DNA of 64,000 bases from NCBI RefSeq assembly GCF_900099965.1, contig NZ_FNDJ01000025.1, positions 26,853 to 90,852 on the forward strand, given 5' to 3'. A program made the translations under genes and the position numbers. The notes under the pieces are model-generated. The model did not search any database. It saw nothing but the letters and a program-made list of their open reading frames with translations, and had not been told where the DNA came from. Each line of letters begins with the position of its first letter. The stretch's first letter is position 1. Shown piece after piece: positions 25,798 to 34,506 of this stretch. Origin of the DNA: Nonomuraea jiangxiensis (GTDB lineage: Bacteria > Actinomycetota > Actinomycetes > Streptosporangiales > Streptosporangiaceae).

Positions 25798-26181
25798 TTA
25801 CTCCGCGGGGCGGAAGCGGGCGAGCTCCGCACGCAACCGGGCGATCTCCGCTTGGGCCTCGGCCAACCGTCCTTCGAGCGCGCTGGGGGCCGCCCGCTCC
25901 CGTTCGGCCTCGGTCCTGGCGGCTGAGACGATCTCCTCGGCCTGCCGGCGGGCATCGGCCAGCATCTGCGCGGCTTCTTCCTCGGCCGCCCGAAAGGGTT
26001 CGCTGACCTTCCTCATCGCTTGAGCCGCGCGCGTCTCGGCCTGGGCGGCGCGCATCTCGGCCTCGGCGACCAGCTTCTGCGTCGCGGCCTTCGCGGCGGC
26101 GTACCGGTCGGCCTCCCCCAGGGCTGCTCGATCGTCCCCGCCCTGCCGGGCCCAGGCCCGTACCTTCCTGACGATGCCCAT
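25798..26181 (-). CDS. Small coiled-coil protein
   Basis: The 127-residue, Ala/Glu/Arg-rich product has heptad character over about residues 20-125 (AEAEMRAAQAETRAAQAMRK, AEEEAAQMLADARRQAEEIV, EGRLAEAQAEIARLRAELAR). The ADARRQAEEIVSAA motif is DivIVA/ATP-synthase-b-like, but no membrane helix is present. The ATG follows GGGGAGGGG. It is likely a cytosolic scaffold or dimerising protein of unknown role. Confidence 0.7.
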   Translation of the reverse strand: MGIVRKVRAWARQGGDDRAALGEADRYAAAKAATQKLVAEAEMRAAQAETRAAQAMRKVSEPFRAAEEEAAQMLADARRQAEEIVSAARTEAERERAAPSALEGRLAEAQAEIARLRAELARFRPAE

Positions 26182-26346
26182 CGCGCCCCTCCCCAGACGG
26201 TGTTACCGCGTAAATCCGCTCCAGTCGAGTCCACCGGGGCAGTCGGACTCCCCGCGCCACCGGGCAAGCCGCGAGCTCCCCCTCCCCCGGGTCTCTCGAT
26301 TGCCGAGGCCGGGGCGGGGGCTGACCGTGCGGGCGCGGGCTCGGCG

Positions 26347-27579
26347 TCAGTCGTCGATGGCCTGGTAGAGCGTGGTCCAGAAGTCGTGGACCAGCCGCGC
26401 CGCATCCGGGGTGGACATTCCGACCTGGGTGAGCAGGATTCCGGTGAGCTGGTTGTCCGGGTCGGCGTAGGTCGAGGTGCCGCTTCCGCCGTCCCAGCCG
26501 TACTGGCCGATGGGCGCGTAGTCACCACGGTAGGTGCGCACCGCCATCCCGAAGCCCCAGCCCCCGTGCTGCCCCTGGCCGAACGACACATGGACGTTGT
26601 CGGTGGCCATGGCGTTCCGGGCGGCTTGCTGCTCGGGCGTGAGGCGGTTGGTGGTCATCAGCTCGACGGCGGGCCGGGACAGGATCCGTTCGCTCCCGTG
26701 CGTCCCGTGATTCAGCAGCATCCGGAAGTAGGCGTGGTAGTCGTCGACGGTGGAGACCAGCCCACCGCCGCCGCCCTGGAACGCCGGCGGCCGGCTCCAC
26801 CGTCCCCCCTTCGCCTCGTCCCACACGATGAACTCCCCGGACCGCGGGTCGGGGGCGTAAAGGGTCGGCAGCCGGTCGATCTTGTCGGCGGGCACGTGGA
26901 AACCGGTGTCCTTCATGCCCAGGGGGTCGAAGATGCGTTCGCGCAGGAACGTCTCGAACGACTGGCCCGTGACCCTGGCGACGAGCACGCCGAGGAGATC
27001 GTTGCTGATGTGGTACTGCCAGCGCTCGCCGGGCTGGTGCATCAGCGGGAGCGCGCCCAGGCGGCGCATCCACTCGTCCGGCTCGGGCATGGGCTCCGGC
27101 AGATCGGGCGTGAGCCCCTGCTCGAAGATCGCGCCCATGATCGGGGTGCCCAGCGACGTCATGTCCATGCCGAGCCCGAACGTGGAGGTCAGCACGTCCC
27201 GTACGGTGATCGGCCGCCGCGCCGGCACGGTGTCGTCCAGCGGGCCGTCGATCCGCTTCAGCACCTGCCGGTCGGCGAGTTCCGGCAGCCACGGCTCCAC
27301 CAGGTCATCCAGCCGTAGCCTGCACTCGTCCAGCAGGATCATCGCCGCCGCGATCGCAACCGGCTTGGACGTCGAGGCCATCCGGAAGATCGTGTCCCGG
27401 CGCATCGGCGCGCCACCGTCGTGGCGCATCGTCCCGACCGCTTCGACGTGCGTCTCGTCGCCCCGGCCGACCAGGGCGACCACCCCGGGAATCCTCCCGG
27501 AATCGACATGCCGTGCCAGCACCTCACGCAGTCTCCGCAGCCCGGTTCCGGAGAGGCCGTTGTTGCTGTTTCCCATCAT
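26347..27579 (-). CDS. Serine hydrolase of the beta-lactamase/EstB fold
   Basis: The 410-residue enzyme carries the SxxK catalytic tetrad MASTSKPVA (about residue 80), a second-motif region WQYHISNDLLG (about 220) and GGSGTSTYADP near the C-terminus. That is the class C beta-lactamase/esterase/D-aminopeptidase fold with Ser nucleophile and Lys base. No signal peptide is present, so it acts in the cytosol, which argues for an esterase or transesterase rather than drug resistance. Two adjacent ATGs (27579, 27576) follow AAGGAG. It is divergent from the sigma-factor gene at 27899. Confidence 0.85.
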   Translation of the reverse strand: MMGNSNNGLSGTGLRRLREVLARHVDSGRIPGVVALVGRGDETHVEAVGTMRHDGGAPMRRDTIFRMASTSKPVAIAAAMILLDECRLRLDDLVEPWLPELADRQVLKRIDGPLDDTVPARRPITVRDVLTSTFGLGMDMTSLGTPIMGAIFEQGLTPDLPEPMPEPDEWMRRLGALPLMHQPGERWQYHISNDLLGVLVARVTGQSFETFLRERIFDPLGMKDTGFHVPADKIDRLPTLYAPDPRSGEFIVWDEAKGGRWSRPPAFQGGGGGLVSTVDDYHAYFRMLLNHGTHGSERILSRPAVELMTTNRLTPEQQAARNAMATDNVHVSFGQGQHGGWGFGMAVRTYRGDYAPIGQYGWDGGSGTSTYADPDNQLTGILLTQVGMSTPDAARLVHDFWTTLYQAIDD

Positions 27580-27898
27580 GAATCTCCTTGCCGCCAGTGT
27601 TCGGTTCCCGAGCCTCGCGCCGGCGTGGCGCTCATGGCTTCGATGAGCGACGCCGGGGGCCGGGGTGGGCCCCGCGTGCTCACGGCAATCACCATCGCCG
27701 GCCGCCCTGTCATGGGGCCGTTGCCGTCCTGACGCCACGGCTGACACGCGGCGGCAAGCGACCGCGGAACCGTCACTCATTCCGGAGAGGCCCGTGACGG
27801 GGAGGCGTTCGGCCGTGGCGACATCGACATGGATCGGCGCGGGCGATTCCTTTTCCGGCCCGTTGTCGTCGCAACAATGATGAGCGGGTGCGGCGTGG
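27580..27898. other. Divergent intergenic region
   Basis: Separates the hydrolase and sigma-factor genes. It must hold both promoters; I see no clear repeat or small gene. Confidence 0.4.
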
Positions 27899-28957
27899 AT
27901 GAAGGGGCGGATGGATCGTATGTGGGCCACGGTCGAGGCGGGCGCGGTCGAGAGGGGCGCGGACGAGGAGAGCGCGGTGGTGGCGGCGGCGCGGGACGGT
28001 GACGAGTCGGCGTTCGGCGCTCTGGCCGAGCGCCATCGGCGTGAGCTCCAGGTGCACTGCTACCGGATGCTGGGGTCGGTGGAGGAGTCCGAGGACCTGG
28101 TGCAGGAGACGTTCCTGCGCGCGTGGCGGGGGCTGGCGGGGTTCGAGGGGCGCTCGACGTTCCGGGGCTGGTTGTACAGGATCGCCACGAACGCCTGCCT
28201 TGACGTGCTCGCCCAGCGCCCGCGCCGGGTCCTGCCCTACGAGGTGGCGCCTGCGGCCAGAGGTGACACGGCGCTTCCCGAGCCGGTGGATCACCCCTGG
28301 CTGGAGCCGTACCCGGATCGGCTGCTGCCGGACGCCGACGCGCCCGACGCGGCGGCGGTGGAGCGGGAGACCATCGAGTTGGCGTTCCTGGCCGCCATCC
28401 AGCATCTGCCGCCCCGGCAGCGGGCCGTGCTCATCCTGCGGGACGTGCTCGGCTGGCCTGCCAAGGACACGGCCGCACTGCTGGACCTGAGCGTCGCCGC
28501 GGTGAAGAGCGCGCTGCAGCGGGCGCGGGTCACGATGCGGCGGCATCTACCTCGGCGGCGGTCGGAGTGGGGGGCCGGCACCGATCCCAGCGCGGCCGAG
28601 CGGGCGCTGCTGCAGCGCTACATGGACGCGCACCAGCGGCGCGACCCCCGCGCGCTGGCCGCCGTGTTGCGTGCGGACGTGCGGGTGTCGTTCCCGCCGC
28701 TGCCGCTGTGGCTCGACGGCAGCCGGGACTTCGTCCGGGGCAGTACGGAGTTCGCCACCGCCGGCGAGTATCGCTACCGGCCCACCCGGGCCAACCTGCA
28801 GCCCGCTGTCGCGGTGTACCTGCGCCGCCCGGACAAGTCCGGCTTCCACCTGCTGGCGGTAGAGGTACTGCGGATCGAGGAGGGCATGATCTCCGAGATC
28901 GTCGACTTCAGCGCGCCCCGGGTGCTGGCGGCGTTCGGCCTGCCCCTCTCCCTGTGA
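27899..28957 (+). CDS. ECF-type RNA polymerase sigma factor with SnoaL-like C-terminal domain
   Basis: The 352-residue protein has sigma region 2 (ESEDLVQETFLRAWRGLAGF, FRGWLYRIATNACLDVLAQR, about residues 60-105), region 4 (LPPRQRAVLILRDVLGWPAK, DTAALLDLSVAAVKSALQRA, about 165-205) and then about 130 residues resembling an NTF2/SnoaL fold. This layout fits the SigG/SigX5-like group (TIGR02960). In such proteins the extra domain adjusts sigma activity in place of an anti-sigma factor. No anti-sigma gene is adjacent. In-frame ATGs at codons 5 and 8 are alternative starts. Confidence 0.85.
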   Translation: MKGRMDRMWATVEAGAVERGADEESAVVAAARDGDESAFGALAERHRRELQVHCYRMLGSVEESEDLVQETFLRAWRGLAGFEGRSTFRGWLYRIATNACLDVLAQRPRRVLPYEVAPAARGDTALPEPVDHPWLEPYPDRLLPDADAPDAAAVERETIELAFLAAIQHLPPRQRAVLILRDVLGWPAKDTAALLDLSVAAVKSALQRARVTMRRHLPRRRSEWGAGTDPSAAERALLQRYMDAHQRRDPRALAAVLRADVRVSFPPLPLWLDGSRDFVRGSTEFATAGEYRYRPTRANLQPAVAVYLRRPDKSGFHLLAVEVLRIEEGMISEIVDFSAPRVLAAFGLPLSL

Positions 28958-29031
28958 CCCGCTGCGATTCCTTGTCGGCCGGATTGCCGTCTCGACATAT
29001 GACGATATTTCACGACAGGAAGAGCAAGATC

Positions 29032-29577
29032 ATGAGAAGAGTCGTTCTGGGGATGCAGGTCTCGCTGGACGGGTTCGTCGCGCGGCCGGGCGGCGAGCTG
29101 GACTGGATCTGGCGGACCTTCGACGAGGAGGTGAAGAAGTCGATACTCGACGTGCTGCGGGGAATCGACACCTACCTCCTGGGGCGGGTCAACTACCTGG
29201 AGCAGGTGGCGCACTGGCCCGAGGCGGACGACGAGGTCGCGCCCCTGCTGAACGCCGCCACGAAGATCGTCTTCTCGCGTACGCTCGACCGGCTCGACTG
29301 GGCCAACGCCCGGCTGGCCACCGACGACCCCGCCACCGAGATCGCACGGCTCAAGCAGCAGCCCGGCAAGGACATCGCGGTGGGCGGTGGAGCGAGCCTG
29401 GCGCGGTCGCTGTCCGAACTCGGCCTGATCGACGAGTACAGCTTCGTGATCCACCCGATCCTCCTGGGGGGCGGGTTGCCGCTGTTCCAGGGCCTGCCCG
29501 AGCCGGTCGGCATGGAACTGGTCGCGATCCGGCACTTCGCCACCGGGGCCGTACACGTGCGCTACCGGCGTAACTAA
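29032..29577 (+). CDS. Dihydrofolate reductase/RibD C-terminal-fold reductase
   Basis: The 181-residue protein starts MRRVVLGMQVSLDGFVARPG and has IDTYLLGRVNYLEQ, the AVGGGASLARSLSELGLIDE loop and HPILLGGGLPLFQGL. These are the NADPH-binding features of the DHFR-like RibD C-terminal family. It is a probable NADPH-dependent reductase of an unknown heterocycle or carbonyl. GGAAGAG lies seven bases before the ATG. It follows the sigma-factor gene by 74 bases on the same strand and ends in a strong hairpin. Confidence 0.85.
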   Translation: MRRVVLGMQVSLDGFVARPGGELDWIWRTFDEEVKKSILDVLRGIDTYLLGRVNYLEQVAHWPEADDEVAPLLNAATKIVFSRTLDRLDWANARLATDDPATEIARLKQQPGKDIAVGGGASLARSLSELGLIDEYSFVIHPILLGGGLPLFQGLPEPVGMELVAIRHFATGAVHVRYRRN

Positions 29578-29596
29578 CGCCGGGCCACCACCGCAC

Positions 29597-29635
29597 CCTT
29601 CCGTCCCCCGGCGCCAGCCGCCCGGGGACGGAAGG
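29597..29635 (+). terminator. Hairpin terminator
   Basis: A perfect 12-base stem (CCTTCCGTCCCC / GGGGACGGAAGG) with a 15-base loop begins 20 bases after the reductase stop codon. Confidence 0.75.
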
Positions 29636-30007
29636 CTCGATGGATCTGAGGTTGTAACGCAGCGGCTTGGTAGTCCTGGGACGCCGCGAACTACCTGGTC
29701 AAAGTCCCAGCAGGGCATCGCCGCGCGGAACGTCCGGGACTGGGCGCGAACGCGGGTGTCAGTCGAGAGTTTCAGCGAGCAGTTCGGCAACATCCCGCAC
29801 GTCTACCGGGCCTGGCCGCCGACCAGGATGCCGTCGCTGCTTGAATGGATCACCTGATTTAGCGCGAGAACGCCCCTGGCGGAGCGAGCCCTGCTGGCAT
29901 GGGATGCTGAAGGGCTGTTTCTGTCGGGGAACGTGAATCGGCCCTTCCGCTTTGTCGCCAGGCCGGCCCCGACGGAACGCTCGGCGGCGGGGGCGCGAAT
30001 ACCTGGC
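29636..30007. other. Stretch without a recognisable gene
   Basis: Several short frames exist on both strands. A minus-strand run VDVRDVAELLAETLD near 29760-29815 recalls the NAD-dependent epimerase motif but is too short to call. No ribosome site or start supports a gene. Confidence 0.35.
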
Positions 30008-30373
30008 ATGGGAACGGAAGCGTTCTACACCACAGCCGCGCAGGTGATGCCGGCACTCGTGATCGCGTTCGGGGTCGAGGTCGCCTTTGTTCTGCAGTAC
30101 CTGCAGCACCAGAGAGCGAGAGCGAAGCAGGCCGGTAAGCAGGATCTAGTCGCCGAGGCGGACACGAGCCAAGAGTGGATGGTCATGGTCGCGATCGGTC
30201 TCGCCATCGTGTTCATCGTGGGAGAAGTGTTGGCGTTCCTGGCGCTCGGTTTCGGGTGGTTCAACGTTGGGATGTTCATTCCGATCGGGATATGCCTCTT
30301 GCTGATGATCGGTGCGACCCTGTATGTCCCCATCCTTCGGGTCACGTTGACAGCGACCTGGGATGAAGATTAG
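30008..30373 (+). CDS. Small three-helix membrane protein
   Basis: The 121-residue product has three hydrophobic segments: QVMPALVIAFGVEVAFVLQY (about 12-32), VMVAIGLAIVFIVGEVLAFL (58-80) and MFIPIGICLLLMIGATLYVP (88-108), separated by a basic-acidic loop. I recognise no family. The next gene (30402) begins 28 bases after its stop and also encodes a membrane protein, so the two probably form a unit. Its base composition is less GC-rich than that of neighbouring genes, a hint of foreign origin. Confidence 0.6.
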   Translation: MGTEAFYTTAAQVMPALVIAFGVEVAFVLQYLQHQRARAKQAGKQDLVAEADTSQEWMVMVAIGLAIVFIVGEVLAFLALGFGWFNVGMFIPIGICLLLMIGATLYVPILRVTLTATWDED

Positions 30374-30401
30374 CCGCAGTATTTCCTCTGAGGATCTCTT
30401 T

Positions 30402-30605
30402 ATGGACAAGCTGAAGATGACCGCCCAGATCATAGCGGGGATCGTTGCCGTCCTGCTCGTCATCGCCATATGCGCAGCAGCCGTCGGCATTTGGACCAGC
30501 CTCATAGGCGTGGGTTTCGGGCGCGGCTTCATGTTCGGAGCCAGCGGCACGACAATTGCACTGGTTGCCGGTTGGCGAGCGGTCCGACGCGAAAAGAGAA
30601 AGTAA
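30402..30605 (+). CDS. Small two-helix membrane protein
   Basis: The ATG at 30402 has GAGG eight bases upstream and gives 67 residues with two hydrophobic segments (IIAGIVAVLLVIAICAAAVG and GFMFGASGTTIALVAGW) and a basic end (RREKRK). An earlier ATG at 30363 is less well supported. It is probably co-transcribed with the gene at 30008. Function unknown. Confidence 0.6.
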   Translation: MDKLKMTAQIIAGIVAVLLVIAICAAAVGIWTSLIGVGFGRGFMFGASGTTIALVAGWRAVRREKRK

Positions 30606-30664
30606 CCAGCAAGGAGATAATAAGAGCCGAGGAAGCATATATGCTGCGGACCAGGCCAGCGACC

Positions 30665-30693
30665 CCCACGGGCGGACCCCATCGGCCCGTGGG
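30665..30693 (+). terminator. Hairpin after the small membrane-protein pair
   Basis: CCCACGGGC and GCCCGTGGG arms (9 bases, perfect) flank an 11-base loop 60 bases beyond the stop at 30605. Between here and 30894 I see no supportable gene; a 22-codon frame at 30641 begins after GAGGAAG but overlaps the hairpin. Confidence 0.6.
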
Positions 30694-30894
30694 CAGACCG
30701 CACGGGTGAGCGCCAACCGGGCGGCGGCGTGTATCCCCGCGCCTGCCCCCGCCAGCGCCGACCTGGACAAAGCTGGTCTGGATCGACGCCCGCGCGACCC
30801 GCGCCGCAAAACGCTCGACTGGACCTGCCACTGCGTCGAGGTCATCTGTGAATTACTGCGGTTGGGCTAGGGTGATGTTGAGTCAGGGGACGAC

Positions 30895-31392
30895 ATGGTG
30901 ATTGTGCAGCGGATCGTGATCCGGTGGACCAAGCAGGCGCGTGGCGCCATAGAGGCCACACGGCGACGCGCGATCCCCTCGGCGTTCAAAGTGCCGCCAG
31001 TGCCCGACGCGCCACTCGTCGTTCACGATCCGCTCGCTGAGGGACGGACTGGGTACGTACCAGCCGCTGTCATATGCCGCCATCCCCTTCCAGCGCAGCT
31101 CAACGGGCTGCGTTTCGAGCTGTTCGAAGCAGCCGTTGAAGTGGCGCGAACCCCAGTGTGGGCCGCGTACCCGACCAACCGGTTTCCCGGCAAGGTGTTC
31201 TCGCTTCAGCCGGGAGAGCATGCCCGTTACCGAGCTAACTTTCGTTTCAGTGGCTACAGCACCGAGTGGTACTACGAACAATGGATCATCAATATCGCCT
31301 ACAGACGGTGGCAAGGCGACATGTTCCTCACCGCGGAGATTGACCACGACAAGGACGAACGAGTGTCTTTGTACGGCGGCCCTCGCCGCTGA
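30895..31392 (+). CDS. Hypothetical protein (165 residues)
   Basis: The ATG at 30895 follows AGGGG by six bases. The product has a basic N-terminus (IVIRWTKQARGAIEATRRRA), a PVPDAPLVVHDPLAEG segment and a C-terminal domain rich in aromatic residues (YRANFRFSGYSTEWYYEQWI, RRWQGDMFL). No signal peptide or membrane helix is evident. I do not recognise it. It stands alone, and is convergent with the reductase gene at 31469. Confidence 0.65.
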   Translation: MVIVQRIVIRWTKQARGAIEATRRRAIPSAFKVPPVPDAPLVVHDPLAEGRTGYVPAAVICRHPLPAQLNGLRFELFEAAVEVARTPVWAAYPTNRFPGKVFSLQPGEHARYRANFRFSGYSTEWYYEQWIINIAYRRWQGDMFLTAEIDHDKDERVSLYGGPRR

Positions 31393-31468
31393 CCCGGTGT
31401 CGGGCTCCGGGGGCCCACCGACGGAACGTCAGCCCGCCGGAGTGCGAGCTTCGCGTACCCCGGATCCG

Positions 31469-32050
31469 TCATCGGCGCACCCGATAGCGCAGGTGGAGCA
31501 CCCGGTTGCCCTGGATCACCACGTCAGGATTCTCCAACAGGTGCTGTGCGTCGACCGACCCGAAGTAGCGCTTGCCGGACCCGAACACCACGGGTACGAC
31601 GTCCATGCGCACCTCGTCGATCAGGCCCGCGGCAAGCACCTGGCCACCGACGTCGCCGGCGGCGACCTCGACCATGCGGTCACCCGCAAGCTCCTGCGCC
31701 TTGGCCACGGCTGCCTCGACGCCGTCGACGAAGTGGAACGGCGCCTCGGGGTCCCAGCCCTCGGGCATCGGCCGGTGCGTCACGACGACCACGTGGTCGA
31801 TGCCGCTCGGCGGCTTCCCGTCCCAGCCGTCCGTCAGGTCGAAGACGTGGCGGCCGACGATCGTGACTCCGATCTGGTCCCAGTACGCCCGGGTGTAGTC
31901 GTAGGACGTCTGCGACACCTTCAGCCCGCCGCTCTCGTCCAACGGGACGTCACCGCTGGACAACCAGTCGAACAACGGTCCGGGCTGGTCATTCTCATCC
32001 GCGACGAAGCCGTCCACCGACACCGAGCTGTACATGACCACCTTGCCCAC
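31469..32050 (-). CDS. Dihydrofolate reductase/RibD C-terminal-fold reductase
   Basis: The 193-residue protein begins MGKVVMYSSVSVDGFVADEN and includes GVTIVGRHVFDLTDGWDG, HVVVVTHRPMPEGW, MVEVAAGDVGGQVLAAGLID (NADPH-binding loop) and VVPVVFGSGKRYFGS. It is a second member of the family found at 29032 but differs in length and sequence. The GTG start follows GGAGAG. It lies 66 bases downstream of the AraC gene on the same strand, so they may be co-transcribed and the AraC protein may sense its substrate. Confidence 0.85.
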   Translation of the reverse strand: MGKVVMYSSVSVDGFVADENDQPGPLFDWLSSGDVPLDESGGLKVSQTSYDYTRAYWDQIGVTIVGRHVFDLTDGWDGKPPSGIDHVVVVTHRPMPEGWDPEAPFHFVDGVEAAVAKAQELAGDRMVEVAAGDVGGQVLAAGLIDEVRMDVVPVVFGSGKRYFGSVDAQHLLENPDVVIQGNRVLHLRYRVRR

Positions 32051-32116
32051 GGGGCTCTCCTCTGCTTTGGGGTGCCCCCAAATTAGCGTGTCGTGAGCTG
32101 CCGCTCTTGTAAGAAA

Positions 32117-32956
32117 TCAATCGGCCGGCAGCGGCCAGCCGTCCAGCGCGTGGCCGGGATGTTCGCGCATGAACCGCCGCCGGACCTCGACGTACCGGGT
32201 CGGCGTGAGCCCGGTGAACGCCCGGAACTCGTGGCCGAAGTGGGCCTGGTCGAAGTAGCCTGCGCCACCGGCGAGGTCGCCCCAGTCGATCGGTCCGGCG
32301 GGGTCGATCGCGAACACGGTGGCGGTGAAGCGGTAGGTGCGGGCCAGCCGCTTCGGCGTGACGCCGATGAGCTCCTTGAACCGCTGTGCCAGATGAGTGC
32401 TGCTGACACCGGCTGCCACGCTCAGGTCGCCGATCGCCACCGCCCCGCTGGTCGCCGCAATGACGCTGCTCGTATGGCGGACCAGCCCCAGGCCGGCGGT
32501 CTCGCGCAGCCGTCGCATCAGCTCCTCCTCGAGCAGCGTCAGCATCTCGTGCGGCCCGGCCGCCGTGGCCAGCCGATCTCGCAGCTCAGCAATGGCGGGA
32601 CGGCCCCAGACCTGCTCTACCGTCACCGGCCGGTCACACAGCTCGGCCGCGGGCATCGGCAGGAACGGCGCCACCCCCCACGGCTTGAAGTGCACGCCGA
32701 CGGACCGGGTCCCCGGTGGGTAGCCGAACTCGAAGGCGCGGGTGGGTGTGGTGACCACGCAGCCGTCGGCGTACTCGGCCGTCTCGATGTCGGTGCCGGC
32801 GCGGATGCGGAACGGCGCACCGAGGTTGACGATGAGCAACGCCGACGGCATCGGCGGCAGCATCAGCCGGGCGTACGGCGGCGCACCCTCCAGGTAGTAA
32901 AGGTCGTCGATCAGCCCGTCCAGCGGCGGTCGCGGCACTTTGGACACGTACTCCAC
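32117..32956 (-). CDS. AraC-family transcriptional regulator
   Basis: The 279-residue protein has an N-terminal sensor domain (AYRL-like cupin replaced by a DUF6597-like region: VSKVPRPPLDGLIDDLYYLE, LPPMPSALLIVNLGAPFRIR) and two C-terminal helix-turn-helix units (about residues 170-265: IGDLSVAAGVSSTHLAQRFK and WGDLAGGAGYFDQAHFGHEF, with FTGLTPTRYVEVRR). The DQAHFGHEFRAFTGLTP signature is classic AraC. It lies just upstream of the reductase gene at 31469. Confidence 0.88.
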   Translation of the reverse strand: MEYVSKVPRPPLDGLIDDLYYLEGAPPYARLMLPPMPSALLIVNLGAPFRIRAGTDIETAEYADGCVVTTPTRAFEFGYPPGTRSVGVHFKPWGVAPFLPMPAAELCDRPVTVEQVWGRPAIAELRDRLATAAGPHEMLTLLEEELMRRLRETAGLGLVRHTSSVIAATSGAVAIGDLSVAAGVSSTHLAQRFKELIGVTPKRLARTYRFTATVFAIDPAGPIDWGDLAGGAGYFDQAHFGHEFRAFTGLTPTRYVEVRRRFMREHPGHALDGWPLPAD

Positions 32957-33183
32957 GGGTCACAGCATCGCCGATGCACGGGCGGGCCGCGAGGGGTGAG
33001 CATCGATCTCAATCCGCAGCCGCCGTGCCGATGCCTGCACTTGGTCATGCCTCTCATGGCGCGCCATCGACGTTCGTCGGTCGGCACGACGGAGGCGTGC
33101 AGACGGTCCATACGTGCACAGATATGAACTCATCGACCGGCGCGTATTGGACGTATCATCCCTGGTCCTCCTAGCGTTTCGTC

Positions 33184-33308
33184 GAGTGACGGAGCGACGC
33201 GCGATCCTCAGCGGATCGACCTTTGAGGAACAGATCGGGTACGCCAGGGCCGTCGTCGACGGCGATCGCGTAGACGTGTCGGGGACGAGCGGGTCCGACC
33301 ACTCGGCC
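33184..33308 (+). pseudogene. RidA-family N-terminal remnant
   Basis: ERRAILSGSTFEEQIGYARA then VVDGDRVDVSGTSG matches the first strands of RidA/YjgF enamine deaminases (SGSxFEExxGYxRAVxxGDxVxVSGTTG). The remaining two thirds, including the catalytic Arg, are gone, and the frame runs straight into the acetyltransferase gene at 33309. It opens from a GTG at 33114, so a fused protein could be made. Confidence 0.55.
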
Positions 33309-34070
33309 ATGATCAGGGAACTTCATGCGAACGAGGAGTTCGAGCAGGTCGACGAGTTGTTCGGGCGGATCTGGGGGTTCGAGCCGGACAGCCGGCCGAT
33401 CAGCGCCGGGCTGATGCGGGCGCTGACCTACGCGGGCAACTACGTCTCCGGTGCTTTCGACGGTGACCGGATGGTCGGGGCGTCGGTGGGCTTCTTCGGG
33501 CAGGACTCGACCCTGCACTCGCAGAACACGGGCGTGGAAGCGGGCCGGGGCATCGGCTTCGAGCTGAAGCTGCACCAGCGGCTGTGGGCGCTGGACCGCG
33601 GGATCTCCCGGATCACCTGGACCTACGACCCGCTGGTCCGCCGCAACGCCCACTTCAACCTGGCCAAGCTGGGCGCACGGCCCGCGGAGTACCTGCCGAA
33701 CTTCTACGGCGTGATGGCCGACACCATCAACCAGGGCGACGAGTCCGACCGGCTTCTGGCCGTGTGGCCGCTGACCGATCCGCGGGTCGAGGCGGCGGTC
33801 CGGCGGGTGCCGTACCTGCCGGCGGTGCCGGAGGATGCCGTGGTCGGGCTGGGTGACGATGGCGACCGGCCGGTCGAGGGCCGTAGCGACAGGCGTGTGG
33901 TGCTGGTCGCGGTCCCTGAGGACATCGAGCTGCTGCGCGGGGTGGACGTGGGCGCCGCCAAGGCGTGGCGGCACGCCGTGCGTGACGTTCTGGGCGGTCT
34001 CATGGAGGAGGGCGCCACGGTGACCGGCTTCCATCGCAAGACGTACTACGTGGTCGAGCGGAACCCATGA
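33309..34070 (+). CDS. GNAT-superfamily protein (COG3375 type)
   Basis: I start this gene at ATG 33309 (MIRELHANEEFEQVDELFGR), giving 253 residues, because upstream sequence belongs to a RidA remnant. Family features are ISAGLMRALTYAGNYVSGAF, GRGIGFELKLHQRLWALDRG, ITWTYDPLVRRNAHFNLAKL and GARPAEYLPNFYG. COG3375 proteins are predicted acetyltransferases nearly always encoded beside a MenC-like N-acylamino-acid racemase; here that partner begins at 34067 with a 4-base overlap but is truncated. The substrate is probably an amino acid derivative (inference from this partnership). Confidence 0.8.
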   Translation: MIRELHANEEFEQVDELFGRIWGFEPDSRPISAGLMRALTYAGNYVSGAFDGDRMVGASVGFFGQDSTLHSQNTGVEAGRGIGFELKLHQRLWALDRGISRITWTYDPLVRRNAHFNLAKLGARPAEYLPNFYGVMADTINQGDESDRLLAVWPLTDPRVEAAVRRVPYLPAVPEDAVVGLGDDGDRPVEGRSDRRVVLVAVPEDIELLRGVDVGAAKAWRHAVRDVLGGLMEEGATVTGFHRKTYYVVERNP

Positions 34071-34230
34071 AGCTCACCGGGGTGGAGCCGCGGTGGATCA
34101 CGATGCCGCCCGCCTCGCCGTTCCGCATGTTGTTCGGGATCGAGACGATGCTGGACGTGCTGATCCGCTCCCTCGCTACAGCCCGGAGTACGTGGACGGC
34201 TGCGGGAAATGCCTCCCCCAAAGATGAGCG
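34067..34230 (+). pseudogene. MenC/N-acylamino-acid racemase-like gene, reduced to its start
   Basis: The ATG overlaps the previous stop (ATGA). MKLTGVEPRWITMPPASPFR and MLFGIETMLDVLI match the capping-domain opening of o-succinylbenzoate synthase/N-acylamino-acid racemase enzymes of about 370 residues. After some 32 codons similarity ends. In another frame RYSPEYVDGC may be a scrap of a later part. The catalytic barrel is missing. Confidence 0.6.
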
Positions 34231-34440
34231 CCGGCAGCATCGCCCAAGCCATCCGCCACAGCTCCCGCGACGCCACCCGCACCCTCACCATCTCCGACCC
34301 CGCACAATCGAAATCAGGACAAAACTCCATTTCGCCGGAGCCCTGGCGATTTCGGACCTTGCTGCTGAACGATTTGACGTGTTGTTTAGGTTTGTAGAGG
34401 TGAAGGCGATTGTCTCCATGGGCATATCTGATGCTGTCCG

Positions 34441-34463
34441 GATGCCTATCAAAATAAGGCATC
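34441..34463 (+). terminator. Hairpin followed by T-run
   Basis: GATGCCT and AGGCATC arms with a 9-base AT-rich loop, followed by GGATTTT. It lies 44 bases before the start of the His-rich peptide gene and is either a terminator for upstream transcription or an operator. Confidence 0.4.
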
Positions 34464-34506
34464 GGATTTTCGCGACCGATTCACTCATGAATGGAAACGA
34501 AACCAC

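Noticed and set aside
29759-30109. NAD-dependent epimerase gene on the minus strand
   Set aside because: Only a 15-residue resemblance (VDVRDVAELLAETLD) with no nucleotide-binding motif.
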